Part shown: in pieces, positions 45,661-54,101 of the stretch
How positions within the stretch are numbered: position 1 is the first letter of the stretch
Layout of the letters: the number at the start of each line of letters is the position of its first letter
Assembly: GCA_029976075.1 (NCBI GenBank)
Contig: JARKNW010000147.1
Location: forward strand, 1-55,580
Length of the DNA stretch: 55,580 nucleotides
Direction of reading: 5' to 3'
From: Pleomorphomonas sp.
GTDB taxonomy: Bacteria > Pseudomonadota > Alphaproteobacteria > Rhizobiales > Pleomorphomonadaceae
Translations under genes and position numbers: made by a program
Notes under the pieces: model-generated
The model's input: only the letters and a program-made list of their open reading frames with translations
Databases searched by the model: none
What the model was told of the DNA's origin: nothing

Positions 45661-45747
45661 GTTGAACCTTGCCGCCGCGTTAACTGTTCGTTCACCAAAG
45701 CCAAGCGGTTGTTTCCTGAAAACAAACGGAAAAAATTGGAACTCCGT

Positions 45748-45764
45748 TTGGCACGCCCATTGCC
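45748..45764 (+). promoter_or_regulatory. Sigma-54 promoter of the flgE-flgK-flgL operon
   Basis: TTGGCACGCCCATTGCC agrees with the RpoN consensus (YTGGCACGNNNNTTGCW) at every fixed position except the last base, with GG (45750-45751) and GC (45762-45763) ten bases apart. The implied start is near 45775, about 50 bases before flgE. A TTAA-N7-TTCAC sequence at 45680-45695, one mismatch from the CtrA site TTAA-N7-TTAAC, lies upstream. This points to sigma-54-dependent hook gene expression as in Caulobacter. Confidence 0.85.
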
Positions 45765-45825
45765 CTTGTCTCCGTAGCGGCCATCTGTCCGGCCGACCGC
45801 GTTGCAGATCGTAAGGGAAACGAGC

Positions 45826-48081
45826 ATGGGTATCCTATCCGCAATGAATTCGGCCGTCGGTGGCCTTGGAGCGCAGTCCTTCGCCCTCGAGAATATCTCG
45901 GGCAATATCGCCAACTCATCGACAACCGGTTTCAAGCGCAAGGACACCAGCTTCGCTGATCTCGTGCGCTCCAACACCTCCAACCCGGCGCGCGTGGCGT
46001 CGGGCAGCGTCATCGCCTCCTCGCGTTCGACCATCACGCTCGATGGCGACGTGCAGGGCGACAAGGTTGACACCCACCTCGCGCTGAACGGCACCGGCTT
46101 CTTCACCGTATCGGCCGATCCGCTCGATAACACTCTTGGCTCGCGCTATACCCGCGCTGGTGACTTCGAGCAGTATTATGACTCGCGCAACGGCCAGACC
46201 TATCTGCGCAACGGCTCCGGTTACAGCCTGGTCGGCATCAATATGACGCCGGCGGTGGGCGAGGATCCGAAGGGGCCGATCACCATCGACAAGACGTCGC
46301 AGAGTGCCAAGGCCAGCAAGCAGATTACCTACAAGCTCAACCTGCCGACCGAGCCGGTGACGACCTATTCCGCCGCCAACAAGACGGTGAGCGGCGCCAA
46401 CGTCTACAATCCTAACTGGCCTGCGGGATCCGCCGCTCCGACCAGCTACACGATCTCGCAGACCGGAAAGGTTGTCGGCAATCAGGTCACCGAGTTCATG
46501 AACAACTCAATTTCTGGCGGTACGGTTACGGTCTACGACGCCCAGGGCACGCCTGCGGTGATGCAGCTCCGCTGGGCCAAGTTTGATGAGGCGCCGAACG
46601 GCGGCACGCCTGCCGTTCCCGCGACAAGTGCGACCGTCACGGGCGGTTCGGCTTTGCCGGCTGACCTGAGCTCTCTCAACGGCAAGTCGTTTACCGTTTC
46701 GTATGACGGTGTAACCACAAAAACGATCACCATAGGCCCCAGCGAGTTCACCGCTGCGAGCTCTCAAAGTGCTTTCATCAGCTCCATACAGGCAAAGCTC
46801 AACGCAGCGTCGACCCCGGCAACTGGTGCGACCGTCACCAGTGACGCCGCTTTGCCCCCCGATGGCTCGGTTGCGTCACTGAACGCAGCAACATTCAACG
46901 TGACGTTTGACGGCGTTACCAAAGCCATCACGATGGGGACGTTCACTGCCCCCAACAACAACAGAAGCGATGTCGTGTCGGCAATCCAGGCACAGCTCGA
47001 TGCTGCTTCCCCGACCGGCTTTGGACCGGGCGTCATGACAGCCTCAGTCGACGGTAGCGGCCTGCTCAGCATCACCTCGACCGCCACCGGTAGCACTCAC
47101 TCGATCGGGATTAGTGGCACGAACGCCGCCGCTTTCTTCGGCACTTCAAATGCTGGTACGGGATTGGACGTCGCTGGTGGTTTTGGGCCTGGTGTCCTGA
47201 ATGCTTCGGTCGATGGCAGCGGTCGCCTGGTTGTTTCCGCTGCCAACACCGGCGTCCATACGGTGGCCGTCAGCGGCGCCGGTGTCGCTAACTTTTTTGG
47301 TGCTCCGACGGCTGTCGCAGGCACAAATGCCGTGGCCGCAGTTCCCGTCAACCCTGACGCAGGTCGTAGCGAATGGGGCCTGTTCTATCGCAACCTCGAA
47401 ACCTACGATTCCTCCGACAATACTGACGCCGTCTGGACGCAGATTTCGTCCAACACTTCTATCACCAACGGCAAGCTCGGCCGGACCGCCGTGACCGACG
47501 GCACGCATGCTGCGGGCGCCGCGGGATGGACGCCCACTTACACCAACACCAATCCCACCGGCTTCTTCTTCGATAAGAATGGCAAGCAACTCGATGCCAC
47601 TTCGGCTGTTGCGATCAACAACCTCACGGTCGGCGGCAAGAACTTTGGGACCATTACGCTCGATATGGGCGCCACCGAGTTTGCCGACAAGAACGGTCTC
47701 GCCACCGCCAACCAACTGACGCAGGACGGTTATTCGACCGGTGCCTTCGAAGGCCTGTCGATCGACAACAACAGTGGCATCATCAGCTACAACTATTCGA
47801 ACGGTCAGACCGTCCAGAAGTGGAAGATCCCGATCGTCGCCTTCAACGGTGCGAGCTACCTGAAGGCCGAGGATGGTGGCGCCTACACCGAGACCATCAA
47901 GAGCGGCAGCCCAATCGACATCAACGGCAGCCTGTCCAGCTCGGCGCTCGAGGCGTCCAACGTGGACATCTCCGAAGAGTTCACCAAGCTGATCGTCACG
48001 CAGCAGGCGTTCTCGGCCAACTCCAAGGTGATCACCACCGCCGACCAGATGATGCAGAGCATCCTGCAGATCATCCGCTGA
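45826..48081 (+). CDS. flgE: Flagellar hook protein FlgE with large central insert
   Basis: 751 residues from the ATG at 45826 (AAGGGA upstream). The N-terminal GILSAMNSAVGGLGAQSFALENISGNIANSSTTGFKRKD and C-terminal LEASNVDISEEFTKLIVTQQAF with MMQSILQIIR are the axial D0/D1 ends. A typical rhizobial FlgE has 400-450 residues. The excess is residues about 267-505, holding successive repeat-like units (LNGKSFTVSYDGVTTKTITI; LNAATFNVTFDGVTKAITM; GFGPGVMTASVDGSG; GFGPGVLNASVDGSG). The insert is visibly less GC-rich than its flanks. It builds the hook outside the cell. Confidence 0.95.
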   Translation: MGILSAMNSAVGGLGAQSFALENISGNIANSSTTGFKRKDTSFADLVRSNTSNPARVASGSVIASSRSTITLDGDVQGDKVDTHLALNGTGFFTVSADPLDNTLGSRYTRAGDFEQYYDSRNGQTYLRNGSGYSLVGINMTPAVGEDPKGPITIDKTSQSAKASKQITYKLNLPTEPVTTYSAANKTVSGANVYNPNWPAGSAAPTSYTISQTGKVVGNQVTEFMNNSISGGTVTVYDAQGTPAVMQLRWAKFDEAPNGGTPAVPATSATVTGGSALPADLSSLNGKSFTVSYDGVTTKTITIGPSEFTAASSQSAFISSIQAKLNAASTPATGATVTSDAALPPDGSVASLNAATFNVTFDGVTKAITMGTFTAPNNNRSDVVSAIQAQLDAASPTGFGPGVMTASVDGSGLLSITSTATGSTHSIGISGTNAAAFFGTSNAGTGLDVAGGFGPGVLNASVDGSGRLVVSAANTGVHTVAVSGAGVANFFGAPTAVAGTNAVAAVPVNPDAGRSEWGLFYRNLETYDSSDNTDAVWTQISSNTSITNGKLGRTAVTDGTHAAGAAGWTPTYTNTNPTGFFFDKNGKQLDATSAVAINNLTVGGKNFGTITLDMGATEFADKNGLATANQLTQDGYSTGAFEGLSIDNNSGIISYNYSNGQTVQKWKIPIVAFNGASYLKAEDGGAYTETIKSGSPIDINGSLSSSALEASNVDISEEFTKLIVTQQAFSANSKVITTADQMMQSILQIIR

Positions 48082-48158
48082 TGCTTCCGGCGGCCGTCGC
48101 GCTTCCGGCGTGACGGTCACCAACCAAATTCGCGACGTTCTCTGACCGCGAGACGGAA

Positions 48159-50036
48159 ATGCCTGTATCGAGTGCTCTTTCCACGGCTTTGTCCGGCATC
48201 AGGACGACCCAGCAGCAGTTGGGCGTGACGTCGGCCAATGTCGCCAACGCAAAGACTGCGGGCTACAGCCGCCAGACGGTCACCACTTCGGCGCAGGTCT
48301 CCAACTCCAGGATCTATGGCGTCGAGGCCAACCAGGTCACGCGCGAGATCAACCTGCTGGTGCAGAAGCAGTGGCGGACCTCACAGGCTGCCTCGGCCTA
48401 TGCCGATACGCGCGTCACCGCGCTTTCGGCGCTCGACAACTATTGGGGCGCGCCAAACAGCACCAGTTCGCTCAACTCGGTCTACAGCGATTTCACCAAG
48501 ACCCTGCAGAAGCTCGCGACGACCCCGAGTGACTCGGCGACGCAGGGCAGCGCCGTTTCGGCGGCGCAAACCATGGTGACCCGCCTCAACCAGCTGTCCG
48601 GCGACGTCCAGTCGCTGCGCCAGGAAGCCGAATCCAACATCTCCAACGCCGTCAGCCGCGTGAACTCGCTGCTGTCGACCATTGCCGATCTCGACAAGCA
48701 GGTGGTGGCGGTCGGTGCCGGCGGCACCAACAGCACATCCGCCTTGCAGGACAAGCGGGACGCCGCCGTCGACGAGTTGTCGGAATACATGGACATCCAT
48801 GTCACCGACCAACCCGGCGGAGCCATCGCCATTTCGCTTACCGACGGCACCCAGCTTTACGACGACGTGCCGGTGACGCTGAGCTTCGACCAGCAGGGCG
48901 TGGTGGACGCTTCGCGTTCCTATTCGACCGACGACAGCAAGCGTTCGCTCGGCACCGTCCGCATCAGCGCCGGTCCCGGTTCGGGCGTCGATCTCTTCAA
49001 GAGCGGCGCCATTCGCTCCGGCAAGATCGCCGCCTACAAGGAGCTGCGCGACGAAACGCTGGTCGACGCCCAGGCGCAACTCGATACCATCGCCGCCACG
49101 CTGTCGAAGGCGACGTCGACGCGGCAGGCGGCCGGCACCGTCTTCACCGGTGGCAGCGCCACCGGCTACAAGCTGGACGCTACCGGCTTTACCGAAGGCA
49201 ACACGATCAAGGTCGATTACACCGACGCCGCCGGAACCAAGCAGTCGATCACCTTCGTCGGCTACGATCCTGCCACATCCAGTGCGCCGGGCAATGGCTT
49301 TACGCCAGATCCCAACGACACGGTGGCCGGCATCGACATCAACGGCGACATCGGCGCGCAGATCGCCGCCAAGCTCAATACTGCGACTGGCACCACCGAC
49401 TTCTCGGCCGATCCGACTGTGTCGGGTTCGGTGAAGATGTATCCGTCGACGGCTGCTGCCGGCCATGGCTTCATTACCGGCGTCAATGCCGAGATATCCG
49501 CGAGCGAGCAGTCAGGCTATCAGGCCTATCCGCTGTTCGTCGATGGTGCCACAGGCAAGGCCTATACCGGCCTCACCAACGGCAGCGACAGCGTCAACGG
49601 TCTCGCCGCCCGCATCGCGGTCAATCCCAAGGTGGTAGCCGACCCGTCGCTGACGGTGAAATACTCCAGCACCACGCTGTCGGGCGACGGTACGCGGCCG
49701 CAGGCGATCCTCGATGCACTCGACAGTCGCGTCTACTCCTATTCGTCCTCGATCGGCATCGGCTCGTCCACGACGCCCTTCAAGGGCACCTTCGAGGGGC
49801 TGTTGTCGCAGGTGGTCAACACCCAGGGCGCCCTCGTCGAGGATGCTCAGAACGTTTCCGATGGCCAGAAGGTCGTCACTTCCAATCTCAAGGAGCGCTA
49901 CGACAACAGCCGCTCCGTCGATCTCGATACCGAACTCATGTCGCTCCTTCAGCTGCAGTCGTCCTATCAGGCCAACGCCCGGGTGCTTTCCGTGGCGCAG
50001 GAACTGATGGACACGCTGATGAACACGTTCAGGTAA
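48159..50036 (+). CDS. flgK: Flagellar hook-associated protein 1 FlgK
   Basis: 625 residues. The N-terminus SSALSTALSGIRTTQQQLGVTSANVANAKTAGYSRQ is the FlgK axial motif (read in parts), and the C-terminus has LMSLLQLQSSYQANARVLSVAQELMDTLMNTFR. The central part is longer than in E. coli (547). It is the first junction protein between hook and filament. The start is 77 bases after flgE, so it probably shares the sigma-54 transcript. Confidence 0.95.
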   Translation: MPVSSALSTALSGIRTTQQQLGVTSANVANAKTAGYSRQTVTTSAQVSNSRIYGVEANQVTREINLLVQKQWRTSQAASAYADTRVTALSALDNYWGAPNSTSSLNSVYSDFTKTLQKLATTPSDSATQGSAVSAAQTMVTRLNQLSGDVQSLRQEAESNISNAVSRVNSLLSTIADLDKQVVAVGAGGTNSTSALQDKRDAAVDELSEYMDIHVTDQPGGAIAISLTDGTQLYDDVPVTLSFDQQGVVDASRSYSTDDSKRSLGTVRISAGPGSGVDLFKSGAIRSGKIAAYKELRDETLVDAQAQLDTIAATLSKATSTRQAAGTVFTGGSATGYKLDATGFTEGNTIKVDYTDAAGTKQSITFVGYDPATSSAPGNGFTPDPNDTVAGIDINGDIGAQIAAKLNTATGTTDFSADPTVSGSVKMYPSTAAAGHGFITGVNAEISASEQSGYQAYPLFVDGATGKAYTGLTNGSDSVNGLAARIAVNPKVVADPSLTVKYSSTTLSGDGTRPQAILDALDSRVYSYSSSIGIGSSTTPFKGTFEGLLSQVVNTQGALVEDAQNVSDGQKVVTSNLKERYDNSRSVDLDTELMSLLQLQSSYQANARVLSVAQELMDTLMNTFR

Positions 50037-50080
50037 AAGGAGGCGGTGCCGAGCGCCGCCGACATAACGGGTAGGATGCC

Positions 50081-51760
50081 ATGCCGATCAATAGCGTGCT
50101 CGTCAATCCGAACATGTCGCTTCTGTCGACCATGCGGACGCAGCTCGAAGACATGCAGCGCCAGCTGGCGACCGGGCAGCGGGCGGATACCTACGGCACC
50201 CTTGGCGCCGGGCGCACCCAGTCGATCAGCTTCCGGTCGAAGATCTCGGAGATCTCCGGCTATCTTCAGAACACCGACGTCCTGAACATGCGCATCTCCT
50301 TGCTCGACAAGTCGATGGGCCGGCTCGAGGACATTCCGACCGAAGCCTCCTCGTCGATCGACCCCAACACCTACAACATCGATTCCGCCGGGACCACGAC
50401 GGGCCAGAAGGGTGCCAAGATTGCCCTCAACGAAGTGATCGGCCTGCTCAACTCGGAAGCCGATGGCCGCTATCTGATGTCCGGCAAGACCACCGACACC
50501 AAGCCTGTGGTCGGCATGAACGAGATGCTCTACGGCTCCGGCACCAAGTATGGCCTGCAGCAGGTCGTCAAGGAGCGCTACACGGCCGATCTCGGTACCA
50601 AGGGACTTGGCCGGCTGGAACTTGCCAACACCACAGGTGCCGCCACCAACGACACCGTGACCATCACTCGCCAGGGGACGGCCACAACGCCGCCATCTGT
50701 TTCTGCGGAGTTCGGTTACAAGCTCTCGGGCGCCTCGACTTCGACCACGGATCCCACGCATATAACGCTGACCCCGACCAGCGGTACCGACACTGCCGGC
50801 AACAGCGTCAAAACGTCTTATGCCGTTCAGTTCGGCGCCAATCTTCAGGCTGGCGACAGCGTTTCGCTGGAGCTTCAGAATCCCGATGGAACGAAGTCGA
50901 CGGTGAAGCTGACCGCGACGCTGACCAGTCCTCCCGGCGATGGTCAGTTCACCATTGCCCAGACCGCCGGCCCGACGCCTACCGTCGATGTGGCGGGGAC
51001 AGCCGCCAACTTCCAGAGCCGGCTCAACGACAGCCTGACGACCGAGTCGAAAACCACCTTCCAGGCGGCATCGATGATGCGGGCGGCGGATACCTTCTTC
51101 GATACGACCGGTGGCAAGAAGCCGCAGCGCGTCAATGTGGGCGATCCGCCCGACGACAGCCTCTTGGCCACGGCTACCGGTCTGCGTGACGGCAAGGACA
51201 CCGATACGGTGGAGTGGTATGTCGGTTACAACGCGAAGATCGATCCCAACGACACGACGACCTCGCCGCGTAACGACGTGGCTTCGCGCGTCGACAGCAA
51301 CATCACCGTCGGCTATGGCGTTCGCGCCAACGAGACCGCCTATGCCAACATGGTGCGCTCGCTCGCCGTGATGACCGTTGCCGAGTTCGATCCCAAGGCA
51401 GGTACGCTCGGCGACCCCAAGGCTACCACGGACGCTCAGCGGCAATATAACCTCGGCGTCGAAAAAGCCCGTTACTCGGCGCTCGCCTCGCGGGTCGATG
51501 GCGTCCTCGCCTTTGCCGACGGCAGCCAGAAGCCGACCGACATCCACACGGAGATCGCCGTGTCCGGCAATGTCGCCAAGAGCGCGGCGGATCGCCAGAC
51601 CAGCTCGAAGACGACCTTGCAGGTGATGCTCGACGGCGTGGAGGGCATCAACAAGGAAGAACTGACCGCCCAGATCCTGACGCTGCAGACCCGCATGAAC
51701 GCGAGCTACACGACGTCGATGATGCTCAACAACCTCAGTCTGCTCAACTACATGAAGTGA
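50081..51760 (+). CDS. flgL: Flagellar hook-associated protein 3 FlgL, enlarged
   Basis: 559 residues, against about 350 in most rhizobia. The N-terminus (NSVLVNPNMSLLSTMRTQLEDMQRQLATGQRADTYGTLG, read in parts) and C-terminus (LTAQILTLQTRMNASYTTSMMLNNLSLLNYMK) are flagellin-like D0/D1 ends. The extra length lies centrally, about residues 185-330, in Thr/Ser-rich beta-type sequence. It is the second hook-filament junction protein. Encoded 44 bases after flgK and followed by a strong terminator. Confidence 0.92.
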   Translation: MPINSVLVNPNMSLLSTMRTQLEDMQRQLATGQRADTYGTLGAGRTQSISFRSKISEISGYLQNTDVLNMRISLLDKSMGRLEDIPTEASSSIDPNTYNIDSAGTTTGQKGAKIALNEVIGLLNSEADGRYLMSGKTTDTKPVVGMNEMLYGSGTKYGLQQVVKERYTADLGTKGLGRLELANTTGAATNDTVTITRQGTATTPPSVSAEFGYKLSGASTSTTDPTHITLTPTSGTDTAGNSVKTSYAVQFGANLQAGDSVSLELQNPDGTKSTVKLTATLTSPPGDGQFTIAQTAGPTPTVDVAGTAANFQSRLNDSLTTESKTTFQAASMMRAADTFFDTTGGKKPQRVNVGDPPDDSLLATATGLRDGKDTDTVEWYVGYNAKIDPNDTTTSPRNDVASRVDSNITVGYGVRANETAYANMVRSLAVMTVAEFDPKAGTLGDPKATTDAQRQYNLGVEKARYSALASRVDGVLAFADGSQKPTDIHTEIAVSGNVAKSAADRQTSSKTTLQVMLDGVEGINKEELTAQILTLQTRMNASYTTSMMLNNLSLLNYMK

Positions 51761-51791
51761 GGGAGCAGGGCGGTCTCGTATCGCTGACGAT

Positions 51792-51840
51792 CAAACAAAA
51801 CCGCCGACCGGATCGAACGTCCGGTCGGCGGTTTTGTTTG
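51792..51840. terminator. Bidirectional terminator between flgL and flbT
   Basis: A perfect 21-bp stem (51792-51812 with 51820-51840; arm begins CAAACAAAACCGCC) and loop TCGAACG. A-rich and T-rich arm ends give T-rich tails in both directions. It lies between the convergent flgL and flbT genes and can serve both. Confidence 0.92.
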
Positions 51841-51867
51841 GGCGCGCAGCCGTTCTCGGTCGTTGGG

Positions 51868-52281
51868 TTATTTCTCTTCCGCACTGACCGGGGATGGCTT
51901 CAGGGCGGCGAAGATCTTCTTCTCGTGCTCGATCAGGGCGCGGGCTTCCTTCAGCGCCTTGTAGAGCTGGTCGGCGATGATGTGGTTGCTGATCCGCGTC
52001 ACGAAGGGAATGGTGCTGGGTGCCGCCTGGATGATGTCCTGCACGAGCGAGAAATAGTCGTCCTGGAACTTGGTGATTTCCTGCGACAGGTACATCAGCT
52101 GGACGGCGAGATAGATCCGCTTGGCCGGCGTGTTGGCCGAATCCACCGTCAGGATGTCCTTTTCCCGAAGGATCGGCGCGCTGCCCTCGATGTAGAGGCG
52201 CGTGCGCTGGTCGTCGTTGGTGATCATCGACTCGCCGATGATGATGCGCTCGCCGGGCTTCAGTTCAACCTTGAGGGTCAT
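51868..52281 (-). CDS. flbT: Flagellin mRNA regulator FlbT
   Basis: 137 residues, typical length. The start LKVELKPGERIIIGESMITNDD and the body AVQLMYLSQEITKFQDDYFSLV are characteristic. FlbT in Caulobacter and relatives binds the 5' leader of flagellin mRNA and controls its stability and translation. Here it lies 23 bases after an atypical flagellin gene on the same strand, so it is probably co-transcribed with that flagellin. Its usual neighbour flaF is not present next to it. Confidence 0.93.
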   Translation of the reverse strand: MTLKVELKPGERIIIGESMITNDDQRTRLYIEGSAPILREKDILTVDSANTPAKRIYLAVQLMYLSQEITKFQDDYFSLVQDIIQAAPSTIPFVTRISNHIIADQLYKALKEARALIEHEKKIFAALKPSPVSAEEK

Positions 52282-52304
52282 CGTGCCTAATCCTGTCAGG
52301 GGTG

Positions 52305-53774
52305 TCAGCTGTTTCCGCCACCGAGCAGGCGGAGCAGGCCGTTGTCGGCCGTCTGGGTGATCGAGAAGGAGCTGATGGCCAGTTGCTGTTGCGTGTTGAG
52401 CGCCAGCATGATGGCGGCATCTTCCTGCTTGTCGGACGAACGCAGCGATTCCGCGGTGGCCCCGAGAATCTTGGAAAAGTCACCGACATAATTGGCACGG
52501 CTCTTCAGCATCGTCAGGCCGACGCCGATGTTGGTCGCGTGCTTTTCGACGGCGTGGCGCGCGTCGGTCACGGTCTGCTGGGCCGCCTCGGCGTCGGTGC
52601 GCTTCACCCAGGTCGAGGCGCTGGCCGTCGTCAGGTCGGCCGAAATCGACGACTTGTCGATGGCGAAAGCAGTCGATGTGGAGTTGATGTCCACTGCGCC
52701 GGATGCCTGGAGCGTAGCGCTGAGGCCGGGAGCCATAGCGTTGATGGCACTGACGAGGTCGCTTACCTTTTTCCCCGGGCCAACCGTGAACGAGCCCACC
52801 ACCGCGTTGCCCTGACGAATGGAAATGACATCGCCTTGCTTGTACTGCCCGGTATCCGTCAACAGACTTGTAGCTGTCGCCGGCGAACCGCCGACCATCA
52901 ATGGAGTGGTTGATGCAGAGGGGGGCGTTCCGCTTGAGGTGATCGTGTCGGCGGCACGGGTGACGTCGACGGTCATCTTGTCCGCCGCGTCAAGCGTCAG
53001 CACGCCGTCATTGGCCAGCGTTGCGCGCAAACCCTTGTCTGGTAACGAGAACGCCGTCACCAGATCGCCAACTGTCGTGGTCGCGGAAACCGTCAGCGTG
53101 TTGATGACGTTACCGGATGCATCCTTGACGGCAATCTGATCACCAACGGCATATTGCGTGGAATCGGTCAGCTTGCTGTTTGTTTTCAGAGGATTGGGGG
53201 GCGACGCGCCATCGGTCAGCTTGGTCTCGAAAGTGGACAGCTTGCCTTCGTCGAGTTTCTTCAGGCCGAGCGTGTTGAGGAGGTCGGTGAAATCGACCGC
53301 GTTGATGGTGACGGACTCGTTCTGGTCGGTCGAAAGGTAAAGCGTCAGATCGTTGCCCGGGCCGAGCAGGAGGTTCTTGCCGCTGTAGGAGGAATCCTTC
53401 GCCGTATCGACGATCTTGTCGAGGATATCGTTGTATTCCTTGGTAAGGTCGGCCCGCTCGAACGCGTCCTTGCTGGCAGCGGCACGCGTCACCACGCCTT
53501 TCAGCGTCTTGATGCTGTCGGTGATCGAGGTGATGCCATTGTCGGCGGCCTCGATGACGCCCAATCCCTGATCGAGGCGCTCGAGGTACTTGTCGAGAGC
53601 GGCGGCATGCAGCGACAGGCTCTTGGCCGAGATGTAGGTGCTCGGATCGTCGAGCGCCGTCTGAACCCGGACGCCGGTATCGAGGCGCTGGCTGGTGTCG
53701 GCGGATTCATCGCTCACCTTGTTCAGCGTTGCGACAGTGCTGCGCAGCGATTTCGTGAGGGAGATGTCGACCAT
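52305..53774 (-). CDS. Atypical second flagellin or flagellin-like protein with two IN-type inserts
   Basis: 489 residues from the ATG at 53774 (AGAGG seven bases upstream). N-terminal SLTKSLRSTVATLNKVSDESADTSQRLDTGVRVQTALDDP and C-terminal QQQLAISSFSITQTADNGLLRLLGG (read in parts) are flagellin D0/D1 ends but divergent from the flagellin at 54102, which has the usual IN..AVRQNLLSLQ. Two central units share YxxGDxIxxxxGxxVxxxTV...DLVxA, resembling Flagellin_IN modules. It may be a minor filament subunit. It heads a two-gene unit with flbT and is divergent from the main flagellin. Confidence 0.85.
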   Translation of the reverse strand: MVDISLTKSLRSTVATLNKVSDESADTSQRLDTGVRVQTALDDPSTYISAKSLSLHAAALDKYLERLDQGLGVIEAADNGITSITDSIKTLKGVVTRAAASKDAFERADLTKEYNDILDKIVDTAKDSSYSGKNLLLGPGNDLTLYLSTDQNESVTINAVDFTDLLNTLGLKKLDEGKLSTFETKLTDGASPPNPLKTNSKLTDSTQYAVGDQIAVKDASGNVINTLTVSATTTVGDLVTAFSLPDKGLRATLANDGVLTLDAADKMTVDVTRAADTITSSGTPPSASTTPLMVGGSPATATSLLTDTGQYKQGDVISIRQGNAVVGSFTVGPGKKVSDLVSAINAMAPGLSATLQASGAVDINSTSTAFAIDKSSISADLTTASASTWVKRTDAEAAQQTVTDARHAVEKHATNIGVGLTMLKSRANYVGDFSKILGATAESLRSSDKQEDAAIMLALNTQQQLAISSFSITQTADNGLLRLLGGGNS

Positions 53775-54101
53775 CGGCGTGCCTCTGATGGATGCCCTGA
53801 GGGGCGGCTCGTTGCATTTTGAGAATCATAGCGCCTAATTGGTTAAGAATAGCTGTTCACGGACCGAAGAAAAGACCGGAAGAGCCCGAAAAATAGGGAG
53901 ATTTTTCTGTCTTTCGCCATTAACCATCGAAGAGGCCGACAGTTGGCACGGCATACGACCAAAGTATTTCTCATTCAGAAAGAGGTGAGCAGGATGGCAT
54001 TTGAACCAATGCGTTAACGGCTCGGCAACACCTGTTCGCTAGGGTCGGCCCACTTCCTCAGAAAGGGGAAGATGAGTTCACCCAAGGAATGGGATGTAAA
54101 A
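53775..54101. promoter_or_regulatory. Divergent promoter region between the two flagellin genes
   Basis: Contains TTGGCACGGCATACGA at 53943-53958, which has a perfect sigma-54 -24 box but lacks the GC of the -12 box (GA instead). It also has a 7-bp hairpin GAAAAAT-AGGGAG-ATTTTTC (53888-53907). The 54059-54101 leader, rich in purines, could be the FlbT target. I see no clear promoter for the minus-strand flagellin. Confidence 0.45.

Noticed and set aside
53943..53958. Sigma-54 promoter for the main flagellin gene
   Set aside because: The -24 box is perfect, but the -12 box has GA instead of GC. Kept only as a note in the intergenic entry, not called as a promoter.
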